The translations under genes were made by a program, and so were the position numbers. Positions 10,723 through 21,250 of a stretch of DNA of 64,000 nucleotides are shown in pieces. The notes beneath the pieces are model-generated. The model had not been told where the DNA came from, ran no database searches, and saw only the letters and a list, made by a program, of their open reading frames with translations. Within the stretch, counting starts at the first letter, position 1, and each line of letters begins with the position of its first letter. The stretch comes from Skeletonema tropicum (lineage: Eukaryota > Bacillariophyta > Thalassiosirophyceae > Thalassiosirales > Thalassiosiraceae): the NCBI GenBank assembly GCA_037178625.1, contig JAWZXG010000029.1:124001-188000 (forward strand), written 5' to 3'.

Positions 10723-11649
10723 CTATCCCTTGGCAATCTTAGGACCATCATCATCATCACCATTACTGAACATACCCTGATTCGGTGCTCCAGGCTGCTG
10801 CTGCTGCTCCGTAGGTGGAGGATTCTCCCCTTGATACTTTTGTTCACTTCCACTCTGGAAACTTCCCAAGTCTACTACATCACTGGGGGGTGTTCTCTTT
10901 CCAGGCATGGGCAACAGCACCTCATCAATCAATCCATAACGTACAGCTTCCTCACTACTCAAGTAAAAATCACGCTTCAAGTCATTATCGATTCTCTCTA
11001 ACGATTGTCCCGTAACCCTAGAGATTTCTTCGTTCATCAATTCATTCCACTTCTTAATGTTACGAACCTCCAAAGCAATATCAGTCGCTTGTCCCTGAAA
11101 TACCTGATCCATCCCAGTCTTTTGCAATAAGAATCTCGCATTGGGAAGAGAGTACCTCATCCCCTTCGTCCCTGCCCCAGCTATCAGTGATCCCATCCCA
11201 GCACATAGTGCAATGTTGGTTGTGGCAATTTTCACTCCATCCGCCTTGAGCTCCGAAATGGCATCGTAAATCGCTAGTGCAGGACGGAGATTCGCCCCCG
11301 GAATATTCAGGTACAATTTAATATCCTCCTTGTCATTCTCAGACTGCAAATACAATAAAGACGAAATGATGGAGTTGGATGCCTCATCGTCGATGTATCG
11401 AGCGATCCACAATTTACGATCGCGGAGTTGACGTGATTGCAAGCCGATGAATTGATCGTAGCTGCTACCAGGTGCACGGTAGGGGACCATGGGCTCCTGT
11501 GTAGGCATCGTGATGGGCATTCGTTTGACTGATAGTGATGTTGACGATGATTTAGATGATGATTGAGTCTTTGTCATGCCATTGTTGGGGGTGACGAATC
11601 CACTGGAGAGTGGGAGCACCAAGGAGGCGAGTAAGAATTGTAAACGCAT
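10723..11649 (-). CDS. Plastid ClpR-like inactive Clp protease subunit
   Basis: Single exon, 308 aa with a ClpP/crotonase fold. [17 protein letters not shown] is a signal peptide, and the Phe that follows (FVTP, residue 18) with a Ser/Lys-rich stretch forms a diatom plastid address. In the core, [10 protein letters not shown] (about 146-155) aligns with the ClpP active-site GQAASMGAF; Gly151 stands where the nucleophilic Ser should be. In [13 protein letters not shown] the catalytic His position is Gln176. The downstream [19 protein letters not shown] retains the Asp. Loss of Ser and His defines ClpR-type subunits of cyanobacteria and plastids, which build the ring with active ClpP. The C-terminus is a Gln/Pro/Asp-rich tail. 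Confidence 0.88.
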   Translation of the reverse strand: MRLQFLLASLVLPLSSGFVTPNNGMTKTQSSSKSSSTSLSVKRMPITMPTQEPMVPYRAPGSSYDQFIGLQSRQLRDRKLWIARYIDDEASNSIISSLLYLQSENDKEDIKLYLNIPGANLRPALAIYDAISELKADGVKIATTNIALCAGMGSLIAGAGTKGMRYSLPNARFLLQKTGMDQVFQGQATDIALEVRNIKKWNELMNEEISRVTGQSLERIDNDLKRDFYLSSEEAVRYGLIDEVLLPMPGKRTPPSDVVDLGSFQSGSEQKYQGENPPPTEQQQQPGAPNQGMFSNGDDDDGPKIAKG

Positions 11650-12872
11650 TTTGTTATATATACACGTGATACGTCGAATTTTTCTTGAGCAGTGCAGACC
11701 ACAGCTATGGATCAGGCAAGTTGTTGGTAGTCAATCCAAATTTGACAACAGTGAGTTGCAATTAAGTAGTTGAGCAGATGCTTCAGTGCAATGTTCCGAT
11801 GATGCTTCGTCGAGCGAGACGGAAAAAGTGAGGTTGTATTGCAAAAAATGGCTCGATTTTATCGACGTGGAACTTGCTAGCAAGATACCCCCGAGGATGG
11901 AACAAGGGGGGTACAATTCGAATGCGTCAGTTTGCTTCATGATTTAGCAATGCAGTAATGAAAAAGGGGTATCATTTTGAGGCTGATGGGGAAACTAAGT
12001 AATTGGGGGTAAGTTCGAGCACGCAGCGAGTATTCTAGCTGAGTGAGCGGGACGAGCGTGATCACGCAATCGGTTTGATCGCGTGATTGATTGATTGATC
12101 GTAGGTACGCAATTAATAAGCCCCGTTCCCCCAATCCTTCTCTCGCACAAAACTTTTCTACGTACGTAGGACAATTCCTACAGTAGCTACTCCTACCCAA
12201 TTCCGGCAGGAACATGCTTTTTCTTCTGTCACAACAGACAACGCTCACAAAATACTAACTGTACTCTTGCTATTTTGGCAACGCTGATAGGGAGAGCTTC
12301 ATCGACAACCAATAAGTTAGGCAAGACTCATTCTAACCCAGAATTTCGCGTAGAATTCGGTTATCCACTCGGAAGAGGTCGAAATTTAACGTGGGAGTCA
12401 GTATTCGGCTCCACATTACACACCTAATAAATTAACTAGGGCAACATTTGAGGTACCTTTTCCTGGCCGAATTTTCTACCACCGAGTTCAACATAGGATC
12501 TTCATATGCATAGATGCAATTAGGCTTCATCAAACTGCCTTCTCCACCCCAACGTAGCCAAGCTATGGCAGAAAATCACTTTCGCTAGTTATTTTGATCA
12601 TTTTATTAGTAGTTTGCTAATTTAGACGGATTTTTTTTGTTAGCGCGCAAAGCACGCAAAAATCGTTTTGTGTGACACAAGGCCGATCGCACGGGGCTTA
12701 TCACGTGTTGATCTCACGCGACCAACAATCAATCACGCTATCAATCACGTGCACAATCACGCGTGACAATGTTGAACCGAGCTCACTCAAAACAAAAATC
12801 GACGATGGCGAATTAACGTGACGTGCAATAGGCTCTCAGAGAGGATTAAATTAGAGACAACACCAAGGAGGA
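11650..12872. other. 1.2 kb intergenic region with an imperfect inverted repeat
   Basis: No coding frame is credible here. An imperfect inverted repeat of about 80 bp per arm links about 12039-12126 and 12692-12780. Shared blocks are ataagccccgt versus acggggcttat and several copies of tgattgatt or aatcaatcacg. Repeated atcacg units and an acgtacgta palindrome (near 12160) are also present. This could be a worn element or paired binding sites for the divergent promoters of ClpR and the TPR gene. Confidence 0.4.
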
Positions 12873-14285
12873 ATGGTTTGGACTGAGTTCAAAGACGCCG
12901 GAAAGATAGCCTTCTCTCAGGGTAATTTTCCTCAGGCGTTGTCCTCGTATCAAACGGCGCTAGAGGAATTGACATCCGAAGAGAGACTTGATGGGTGTGA
13001 CAAAAGCAACGATAAACAAAAAATACTTTCCAATGTGGTTGCTTGCCGGTTAAAAATTGGTGGGGAGGAAATGGCGACTCAAGCTATTGAACAGGCCAAG
13101 CAGGTGCGTTGATCTTAATATTATTGTATGTGTTGAGAGAGAGAATGATTATAACATCAGCTTGGTCCGTGTTCTTGATCCGCCCCCCACGTGAGCGTGG
13201 CGATGAATATAATTTAGCTGTATGACTCTATTGCTGCGTGCCCTTGAAAAGGCGTGCCATTTATACCGTATGCTCATCATTTATTTCCTTCTTACTCTTT
13301 CTCGACGCAGTGTATCGCTCTCAATAATCAATGGCCAAAGGCTCACATCCGTTTAGCATCGGCTTACATTGCACTGGGAGGTCGATCGAATGATGCCTGC
13401 CAGAGTCTACAGCGGGCATTATCCCTGGATAGAACCAATAAAGTTGCCAGAGATATGCTGATCAAGGAAATGAGAGGGAGAGATAGTAACGAAAGAAATA
13501 ATGGGTCTAGTAGGAGCAGTAATGATGGGGGGAATCCATCATCGCACACCCCTGAAGAAGAGTCGTCACATGAAAATAGACCAGAACAACAATCATCCTC
13601 ACACAGCTCAAATAGAAACGGCGATGATGAAATAGACATAGACGATGTTGATCCACCAAGCAGTAGTTACGAATCGATCTCGGAACGATTTCAGTACTAC
13701 GTCACGAAATCCGTGACATGGTATCATAATCAATCTGAGGACATGCAGACAATACTCAAGGTATCATTCGCCCTTGTGCTGCTATATGTCGCTCTGGGTG
13801 GAAGGTTTGGATTAGAATACGCATTCCAGAAGCAACGACGAGGCAATTACGGTAATGAAAACGCGTACGCAAGATACAATCCTGACAGGTATGGCTATGC
13901 CAGCGAATCGTCATCCAATCAGGGCAGCAACGCCAATCGTGCTCAACGGCGGACGGAAAGCAGTGGATACAATGATCGAACGAACTCCCGTAATGATCAG
14001 TACTACTCACGTTACTCACATCATGACGATGAGGGATACTATGAACCACGGCAAACACGCAGTAGAAGCACGACGTATCACATGCCAAACTTGTTTGATG
14101 GTTCGTTCACGTCAATGATCATTCTCTTTGCTATAGGTACCATCTGTCACCGATTTGGAGTAAACCCATTTCATATCTTTTGGTTGCTGCAAGCAATGCA
14201 GCGTGGTGGACGGCATAATCATGGATATGGTGGATTTGGTGGCGGCTTTGGCCGAAGACGGATGGGGAGACGAGGGAGGTGGTAA
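12873..14285 (+). CDS. TPR membrane protein with Gly/Arg-rich tail
   Basis: Exons 12873-13103 and 13311-14285 flank a 207 bp intron (gtgcgt ... cgacgcag, phase 0), giving 401 aa. The start codon follows caaggagga. Residues 5-110 form TPR-type helical hairpins: FKDAGKIAFSQGNFPQALSS, then after the splice WPKAHIRLASAYIALGGRSN and ACQSLQRALSLD. A Ser/Asn/Glu-rich linker follows, then a membrane segment (ILKVSFALVLLYVALGG) and an Arg/Tyr/Ser-rich loop. A second membrane segment (MIILFAIGTICHRFG) precedes a tail of Gly-Phe-Gly and Arg repeats. TPR co-chaperone-like proteins tethered to a membrane look similar, but no specific partner can be named. The gene converges on the CZIB-like gene. Confidence 0.75.
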
Positions 14286-14378
14286 CGAACGTGGCTCATG
14301 GACATTGCCAATTGTATTCATACCCTGTAGTTTTGAAATAAATTATTAGATTTGTATTTTGTTTGTTGTAATTTCTCT

Positions 14379-15113
14379 CTACACTGCGACTATCTTTGAT
14401 TCGAACTCATTGACTCCCACAGCCTCATCATTTTCTTCGTCGTAATCTCCCCAATCTCCTTCAGAGAGATCGACATCCTCCTCGAAAACAGCACCACCAG
14501 ACGAAGTGACTTTGAATTCATTGCCGAGCGGATAAAACTCGTACGGTTCTATACCTCGGCATTCCATTGCCAATACTGGCACATACTCTCCACTATCCTC
14601 CGCAGTCATGTCTCGGGGTACATCAACTTCACCACCGCCTTTCTTCTTTCCCTTCTTCATCTTCTTAAATGCCGACTTTGCTCCATCTTCATCTAACACA
14701 ATCATTGTTGAAAACTTCTTTTGTCCCTCCCATCGTACTGCAAAATGATGTGGTGGTTCTCTATCGCCTTCGTCTTGTTCTAACGTCTCGCTTGGATTGA
14801 ATACTATCTTTTCGCGAGTCTCGTAGTCACTGTTCATTGCATATTAGGTGCATCACATCATGATGAATGACAGTCGTTGAGATAAGTTGTTGATCATCAA
14901 ATACTATCAGCACAAGCAAGGAGGTGAACCCTATATTTTGCATGCAAAGGCAACAATATCATAAATGTGTAGGTAGGCGAAAAGCAGACCAGATGCACAC
15001 CAAGCTCACCTCAAAGGGTTGCGCACAGAAAAGCATAGGTTTGTATTCTTTAGAAGAGAAAGCGACTCGACACCGTCAAGCTCGGCCTTGATACAGAGAA
15101 CGAACAGAACCAT
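14379..15113 (-). CDS. CZIB/DUF866 (UPF0587) family protein lacking the CXXC motifs
   Basis: Two exons, 15010-15113 and 14379-14829, are separated by a 180 bp intron (gtgagc ... gaacag). The junction restores NPLSDYETREK, giving 184 aa. The family is recognised from the C-terminal block MECRGIEPYEFYP, GGAVFEEDVDLSEGDWGDYD and the N-terminal LCIKAELDGVESL. In animal and fungal members two CXXC pairs bind zinc; here the first is replaced by NPLSDY and the second falls in a KKMKKGKKKGGG insertion, so neither pair is present. The fold may therefore be kept without the metal site. The first exon is easily missed because the downstream exon has its own in-frame ATG. The promoter is shared with the gene at 15515. 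Confidence 0.82.
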
Positions 15114-15230
15114 GGTTTTGAGATTATCAGCAGATCACTATCGTGGTAGTGGTTAGTGGTAGGGAGACAAGCCCGGGAGCTGGGAGCGGTGAGAGCTGAT
15201 CGCTGATCTTCGCTGATGCTAGTTTCTATT

Positions 15231-15279
15231 TTTTGCGCCTAACACAAGTTTTGGCGCCAACCAGAGATTTTGGCGCCAA
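15231..15279. promoter_or_regulatory. Tandem E2F-like sites in a bidirectional promoter
   Basis: TTTTGGCGCCAA occurs at 15249-15260 and again at 15268-15279. The two copies are a tandem duplication with a 19 bp period, preceded by a related ttttttgcgcc at about 15229-15239. TTTSSCGC is the E2F/DP consensus in plants and animals. The sites lie between the CZIB-like gene (minus strand, start 15113) and the Tudor-like gene (plus strand, start 15515). Cell-cycle control of one or both genes is inference. Confidence 0.6.
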
Positions 15280-15514
15280 CCAGATCTTCAGAGAGTCTCG
15301 CGTGTCGCTGAAGTATGATTTTGCACCATGTTGATCGCTCCCTAACTAGAGAGGCTCGCCCTGCCTACCTCCACATCTCTATTCCACACCATCGCTGCTC
15401 TTTTATCTCAGTCAGCCTGTTGTTGGATCGATTGAAGCGGGAGTTGAGCAGTCGCGCCTCTAATTTTCTTCGAGAAATAATCTAGTAGAGACTACATAGT
15501 AGATACTAGTAGAT

Positions 15515-17377
15515 ATGAAGACGTCGACCAGCAAAGCCGCCAAGCCCAAACATCCCATCGGTACGCACTTCCAAAAGAATTTTCTTGGCTATGGCATATG
15601 GGAGGGGCGTATAACCTCTTTTGATGGAGAAGATTATGAAGTGCTTTACGAGGCGGACAACTTTATTGAATTCATCAGCGAAAAAGATATGGAGGACATC
15701 ATTGCAAAAAGCAACAAGTACGCTCATAAGAAAGTGAAGGTAGAATCCGTTCAAAGTAATCCAGTCAAGCAAAACACTCTGTATAGTAGTGGCAAACGTA
15801 ATCGGATACAAACCGATAGGTACGCACCACCTGGCCCTTTGAATGTCAAACAGGAACAAACAGCATCAAAACCATCGTTTTCAGTAGGTCAACATGTATG
15901 GGTCTCTGTCGGAAGAGAGATGCACTCTGCAAAAATAAAAGAAATTCTTAACTCTAATATGGCCAAGGTGCAGTGGACCACCATGCTAACATACTCTAAT
16001 GTTTCTATTGATGACATCAAACCTATGTTTGATCGTAATGGATATGGGGATGTCGTATCTTCAGAGTTCAGCAGAAGGAAACGAGGTCAAACGAAACGAT
16101 TTCTACCTCCCCTCCCAACTAAGCAAGAACAGAATGTGACGATGACTAGTTCAAAGAGGAAAGTTGCCATAAAATGTGACGCACCACACCGCTCTAACGT
16201 CAAAAAGATGCAATGCTCAAAGTCAAAGCGTGCAAGTAACAAAGCAATTTCCAAGCTTGCCAAAGCAGTTACCAAGGTTGCTAAAAAACATGGCCGCCCA
16301 GAAAAGCAATGTCCAATTGCGAAACGAAAGCCACGTCTCAATCAACCGCCAAAACAGAAAAGCAGCAAAGACTTGCGTCTCGAGAAGGAAACAGAAGAGG
16401 AATACAAGACGTTATGGGATATTTATCTCGAACCGAAGGTGCGAAAAAATGAAGAGCTTCCCGGTGGCATGTGCCTTCGTCAAAAGAAAGCAACTTGTGG
16501 GCTGTTACGTTGCAAGACGTCTACATTTCGCAAGCAGCTACACAAGACAATCATCCGCCTTGAGAAGAAGGGCAAGAAGAAAAAGATTCTTCGCATGTTG
16601 AAACAAATGCGCGAGCATGATGAAACAGGTGCTGCTGGGGATGGCCCGGAAGAACTAGTGAAGAAGATTCTCAATATTTCAGATACAGATAATGATGAAG
16701 TTGCTTTTGTCGCTCATATTCCTGCAAACTCTTGCGTGAAGCGAGAATGCAATTTTTTCGATCCTGCAAAATCTTGCGTGAAGCGAGAATGTAATTTCTT
16801 TGATGTGGAGACACCGCAACGAAATGAAGGTGTGAATGCCATGACCTTTCAGCCTATTTTGGCTATGGGGGCGGTGGGGAGGGAACAAGAGAAGCGGGCT
16901 ATTTGTTCGCCTAGCGTCGTCGATTCCGTTGTTGAGCCAAAGCGTTTGAAAAGAGCTGAAGAGAGCATTGATCTCTCTACTGTCAGCTCTCTTACGTTTG
17001 GCGGTGAGAGTCGTGCCTCAACACCGCCCATACCAACTGAGATCACGATTAGGCGAAGGGCTAAATCAACCCAATCAAAATACGCTGGTGCTCAGATCAG
17101 CAATGATGCATGCGAGACTCAATCGACTAATGTTCAAAGTTCTAGCAGCACAAATAATGGGCAAACCTTGTCTCAAGCGTTGAACAGTGAAAAGAAGAAC
17201 GCCGGAGTTGGAGGGACAGCTGAGTGCATTGATTTCAGCGAAGGTAGTGACCAAACTCTTCCTTACCGTGGCGAGGATGCACACACATCTCATAAAATCA
17301 TGAATGTTGACGCAAAAAATCAGCAAATTAGAGAAAGACAACCTTCCTCTATGAACGATGTTATCGTGATAGACTAA
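15515..17377 (+). CDS. Nuclear protein with Tudor/chromo-like modules, function unknown
   Basis: Single exon, 620 aa. Residues about 13-70 (GTHFQKNFLGYGIWEGRITS ... YEVLYEADNF) form a small beta-barrel module of Tudor/PWWP type that is frequent in stramenopile proteins. A second barrel-like module lies at about 120-170 (FSVGQHVWVSVGREMHSAKI ... AKVQWTTM). A very basic region follows (about 190-290, many Lys/Arg clusters that fit nuclear localisation). A conserved-looking helical block at about 290-370 contains CLRQKKATCGLLRCKTSTFR. The C-terminal third is Ser/Thr-rich and disordered. A 42 bp tandem duplication at 16721-16804 doubles the peptide SCVKRECNFFD. No enzyme motif is visible. Chromatin reading is a reasonable guess, supported by the E2F-like promoter sites. 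Confidence 0.7.
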   Translation: MKTSTSKAAKPKHPIGTHFQKNFLGYGIWEGRITSFDGEDYEVLYEADNFIEFISEKDMEDIIAKSNKYAHKKVKVESVQSNPVKQNTLYSSGKRNRIQTDRYAPPGPLNVKQEQTASKPSFSVGQHVWVSVGREMHSAKIKEILNSNMAKVQWTTMLTYSNVSIDDIKPMFDRNGYGDVVSSEFSRRKRGQTKRFLPPLPTKQEQNVTMTSSKRKVAIKCDAPHRSNVKKMQCSKSKRASNKAISKLAKAVTKVAKKHGRPEKQCPIAKRKPRLNQPPKQKSSKDLRLEKETEEEYKTLWDIYLEPKVRKNEELPGGMCLRQKKATCGLLRCKTSTFRKQLHKTIIRLEKKGKKKKILRMLKQMREHDETGAAGDGPEELVKKILNISDTDNDEVAFVAHIPANSCVKRECNFFDPAKSCVKRECNFFDVETPQRNEGVNAMTFQPILAMGAVGREQEKRAICSPSVVDSVVEPKRLKRAEESIDLSTVSSLTFGGESRASTPPIPTEITIRRRAKSTQSKYAGAQISNDACETQSTNVQSSSSTNNGQTLSQALNSEKKNAGVGGTAECIDFSEGSDQTLPYRGEDAHTSHKIMNVDAKNQQIRERQPSSMNDVIVID

Positions 17378-17456
17378 AGAATGCGTCTTCTACGTGAATT
17401 GTCATGGTTGCGGGCTTAAAGCGGCCATCCGAAATAAATTAATGTTAACGAAACAA

Positions 17457-20299
17457 CTAGTCGAGACTACCAAATTCAAAATCATCTAGCCATTCCTCTC
17501 TAATCTGGGTTACGCCTCGGATGTAAAGCTTTGAGGTGAACAACAGGTCTGTGTACACAACACATTTTGGCGCTGGGCTTCTTCCGAATAAGAACGATAA
17601 TGGGTGAATTGAAACAGACTGTTTACCTTGCCGCGTCTTATAATGGCCGCGTGTTGTCGGAATGTGCCCCGCTCGACTAGATTTCTTATCTTGTGGCGGA
17701 GCTGGTAATCTTGTGGCCACCTGAAGGAACAATCCAGCACAAATACACTGGAAGAATGGAGTCATTTCGGCTTTGCATGATAAGTGTATATCCATAGCAA
17801 GACCATTTTTCTCAATAGAACGTGAGCATAGTTCAGAAAGTTGAGTCCTAACATCATGTGCTCGAGTCAGCGCTCTTCCACTGATAAAATTTTGCTTGCA
17901 CCAGTCGCCGTGATGCATTTTTGATGACGGGCCTTTCGTGTTGATGACCTCCTTCTCAAGCTTCTTTCGCGTGTTGTTAGGTTGCGAGGAGGAGTTGTAG
18001 ACAGCCTCTTTCCTCCAAGCCTTGTAAACATTCAATAAAGTTGGCAAATCTCCCTCGTGGCTTGCAAATCGTCTATGTGCAGCAGCACTTTTCCCTGCGA
18101 GACCACCGCTGTCATCTCCGCGGCCACCAGGACGGAAAAATATGTTTTCAGCACTCAACATGGAGACGACAGTCAAAATTTCATCTACGCACTCATACTT
18201 GGTACTCTGAAGCAACAGATGAGCAAAGACTGGATCAAGTGGCAACTTTGACATTTCTTTTCCATACGATGTCAGCTTCATCTCTTCATCAATGGCTCCT
18301 AGAGCTCCTAGAAGTTCAAATGACTTTTCAATGTTCTCTGGACTCGGTGGTGTCAAGAAACTGAAGCTACGCGGATCGTGTACTCCCATTCCTTTCAACT
18401 GCAAGACAACTTGGGCAAGATTTACACGTAATATTTCAGGAACAGTGGTCTCTTCCAGAGTGTCAAAGGCAACTTCGGGATATAGTCTGAGACATACACC
18501 TTCGGATACACGACCAGCACGACCCATTCGCTGTGCTGCCTGAGCTTTGCTAATGTCAACTACACCCAGACTCTCCATCCCCGTGGACGATATATAATCT
18601 CGCGACTTGTGCTTCCCACAATCGACAACATATTTGATTCCATCAAGTGTAACTGACGTCTCTGCGATGTTTGTACTGATAATTATCTTCCGAGTACAGC
18701 CTTCCGGCTTTGGCCGAAACGCCAGCATTTGCTGTTCCGGGGGTAACGCAGCATAAAGCACGCATATCAATACACCGTTGACCATTACTGTGCTCCCAGA
18801 ATCGATTGAGGTTCCGATGCCCTTGATATTTTGTACTATGTTGCTTGCACCATTTTCAGTAGGAGAATCATCCGGCTCTAGGTCTTCAAAATGTCTCTTT
18901 AAGAGTGTTGCAAGATCCTCAATTTCATCTAATCACGATGTACAGATGTGAGATTTATTTGACGAGCTATGATGCAAAATGGTCCATTGCTTCTCTCAAA
19001 CCCAAACTTACCTTGTCCCGGCAAAAATATGAGGACATCTCCCTCTTCTCCATATTTCTGAATCTGAATCGCAGTTTTCAAAGCTGAATCCAGATAATCT
19101 TCCTGCGGAACGTCCGTATACGCAAGCTGTACGGGGAACTGCCTTCCTGGGATTTTAATCATTGCCGACCCAGGAAAGAAGTTTTGAAATGTTTCAATGT
19201 CCAAAGTAGCACTCATGACACAAACCTTCAACGGGGGAAGTCCGAGCGATGTTGCCATTTCTGTCATCTTGCGAAGTGTCTCACTATCCTTATCAGAATG
19301 GGATTCGTCACCATTACTGCAATCAAGTTCAATATTACTTCTTGAACTTGATGCCTGCCTAGCCGCCATGGCTCTCTTCACCACACCAAACAGCACATCC
19401 GTTTGCAAGGAACGCTCATGAGCTTCATCTAAAACAACCATACCATATCTCTGCAACAACGGGTCCGAAATAGCTTCCCTTAACAACATACCATCCGTAG
19501 CATAAATGATTTTTGTCGTATCGTGCCCTCGATTGTCAGTTGTATCATCGAAACGGACACGATGTCCAACAATCTCTCCCGGATTACACCCCAATTCGTC
19601 GCAGACACGTTTGGCAAGAGTGATTGCGGCAACTCGACGAGGTTGCGTGACACAGATTGTACGTCCGTACTTGCGTTTTGGGCGTGACTTCTTTAATGAG
19701 GCAATGGCTTGCTTTGCGAATTGTGTGAGCATACCACTTTGGTAAATGTAGGCAGGAATTTGGGTGCTCTTGCCGGAGCCTGTTTCAGCTACCACAAGAA
19801 TTACATCATTTTCGGCAGCTAATTTGCATATCTCTTCTCTATGTTGAAACACCGGCAAATTGGTTCGTTCTTTAATGAGCATCCCTTTTAATGGGCCCTG
19901 AGTCGGTACGATGATGCTTTTAGATGTTAGCTCTGATGGCTGTGATGATTTTGCATCCTCATCTGATTCTGCCCCATTGTCAATAACTGACTCCTTCTGT
20001 TTCTTCTTTTTCTTCTTCTTTTTACTCTTCTTCTTTCCAGCAGCACCATCCAAACCAGCGCCACTCGCTCCAGATGCTGTTGTAGAAGCAGTTATCTCTG
20101 TCGGAGGATGTTGTTTTGCTGATGGTGTAGTTTCGTGATGGCTGCTTATTGTGGCGCTTGTCTCACTTGCATAGCTGCCTTGGCTTAGAGAGCGCTTCCT
20201 TCTACGCCTCTTTTTCGGTTGGTGCTTATTACTACTGGCTTGCGGTTCTTCGACCACCGTGCCAATGTCGAATGTGGCATAATCATCGATGTCCATCAT
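17457..20299 (-). CDS. DEAH-box RNA helicase (DHX family)
   Basis: Exons 19012-20299 and 17457-18928 flank an 83 bp intron (gtaagt ... gtgattag). The splice restores FLPGQDEIEDL, the family motif IV region, giving 919 aa. Motifs are AETGSGKST (I, about 170), QPRRVAAITLAKRV (Ia), DEAHERSLQTD (II, about 290), SATLD (III), STNIAETSVTLDG (V) and QRMGRAGRV (VI). HA2 and OB-fold regions follow. The N-terminal ~150 residues are charged with a poly-Lys run of the form KKKKKKKKQKE, suggesting a nuclear or nucleolar location. The first ATG is at 20299 (MMDIDDY); the upstream frame has no ATG. The sequence fits a DHX-type factor in splicing or ribosome biogenesis, but I do not assign an orthologue. Confidence 0.93.
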
Positions 20300-20410
20300 G
20301 GTGAAATGATTGTCGAAAATAAGCCATTTAGATGATTTTTTCCTGGTATAATTCCTACGTAGGCCCCCAAGTAGAAGTTTTGGTGTTTCACTCACAAAAC
20401 CAAAAACCAA

Positions 20411-20885
20411 CCACCATGATGAAAGCGGCTTCTACTACGGAGGCCAAAATCACAAACAGCGATATTCGTACCAAACCAATGGCACAGCCTTTTTGGTGAT
20501 GATCATACGAGTGAGACCTATGAAGGAACCACATAAATATTTACTTTTCTCGCAGAGATATGCCCATTTAGATTTTGCTCGTAAATCTCTCTAACAAATT
20601 TGTCCAGTAGTTAGACGATATTACTAGCAAATGTAGATGACAATTTTGTCGAGTATATCTGAGGTATGGAACCCAAACGTGCATTGTCCATCTCCTGAGA
20701 TATAGAATAATACGACTCTATCACTTGTTTTACCATAAAAGAACTTGTGGCAGATTTGAGATTTTGGCCAAAGCTAGTAGGCTCTGAGGCGGCCATGGTC
20801 AAAAAATGTGCTTGAAAAACCAAATTTCACGTCTGTCCGGATCTAACTCCTGAGGTGGAGTGTGGAGTGTGAAAGATATATGTAG
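20411..20885. other. Intergenic; nothing recognised
   Basis: About 475 bp between the helicase 5' region and the GGGTAT-rich element. The frames are short and no repeat or RNA feature is seen. Confidence 0.4.
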
Positions 20886-21057
20886 CAGGGTTGTGTACCC
20901 GAGGGAAAATCCGTCGGGTATGGGTGTCGGGTATGGGTATCCCCGGAAAAGGGGCCTCGGGTATGGGGCCTCGGGTATGGGTATCGGATATCCGATACCC
21001 GAGCCAAAATCCTCGGGTATCGGGTATGGGTGCGAACTCGGTACGATAACAACCCTG
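20886..21057. mobile_element. Short GGGTAT-rich element with CAGGGTTGT inverted ends
   Basis: The 172 bp segment starts CAGGGTTGT (20886-20894) and ends ACAACCCTG (21049-21057). Its interior is built of cgggtatgggta units and a perfect 22 bp palindrome centred at 20989/20990 (arms gggtatcggat and atccgataccc). CAGGG termini and G/C-rich subterminal repeats recall Ac-like hAT ends. I find no clear 8 bp target duplication, so the mobile-element call is tentative. It lies about 195 bp upstream of the eIF4A start. Confidence 0.5.
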
Positions 21058-21250
21058 CGCACGACTGCGCTCCGATCCAGCCAGCTCAAGCTGAGCTGTT
21101 GATTTGAGACGTGCACTTCTATTCAATGGTAAATAAACCTTCTATTGGCTCCATACTTGCCATTCTCGCCCTCATAATATCAAAACACAAATCAAACAAA
21201 CTATAACCTGCGACAACAATAAAAAACAATCTATTTCTCTTCGACATTCA

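Noticed and set aside
17457..18785. Separate gene for the C-terminal half of the DEAH helicase
   Set aside because: The frame is continuous upstream to an acceptor at 18929 and joins the N-terminal half at motif IV.
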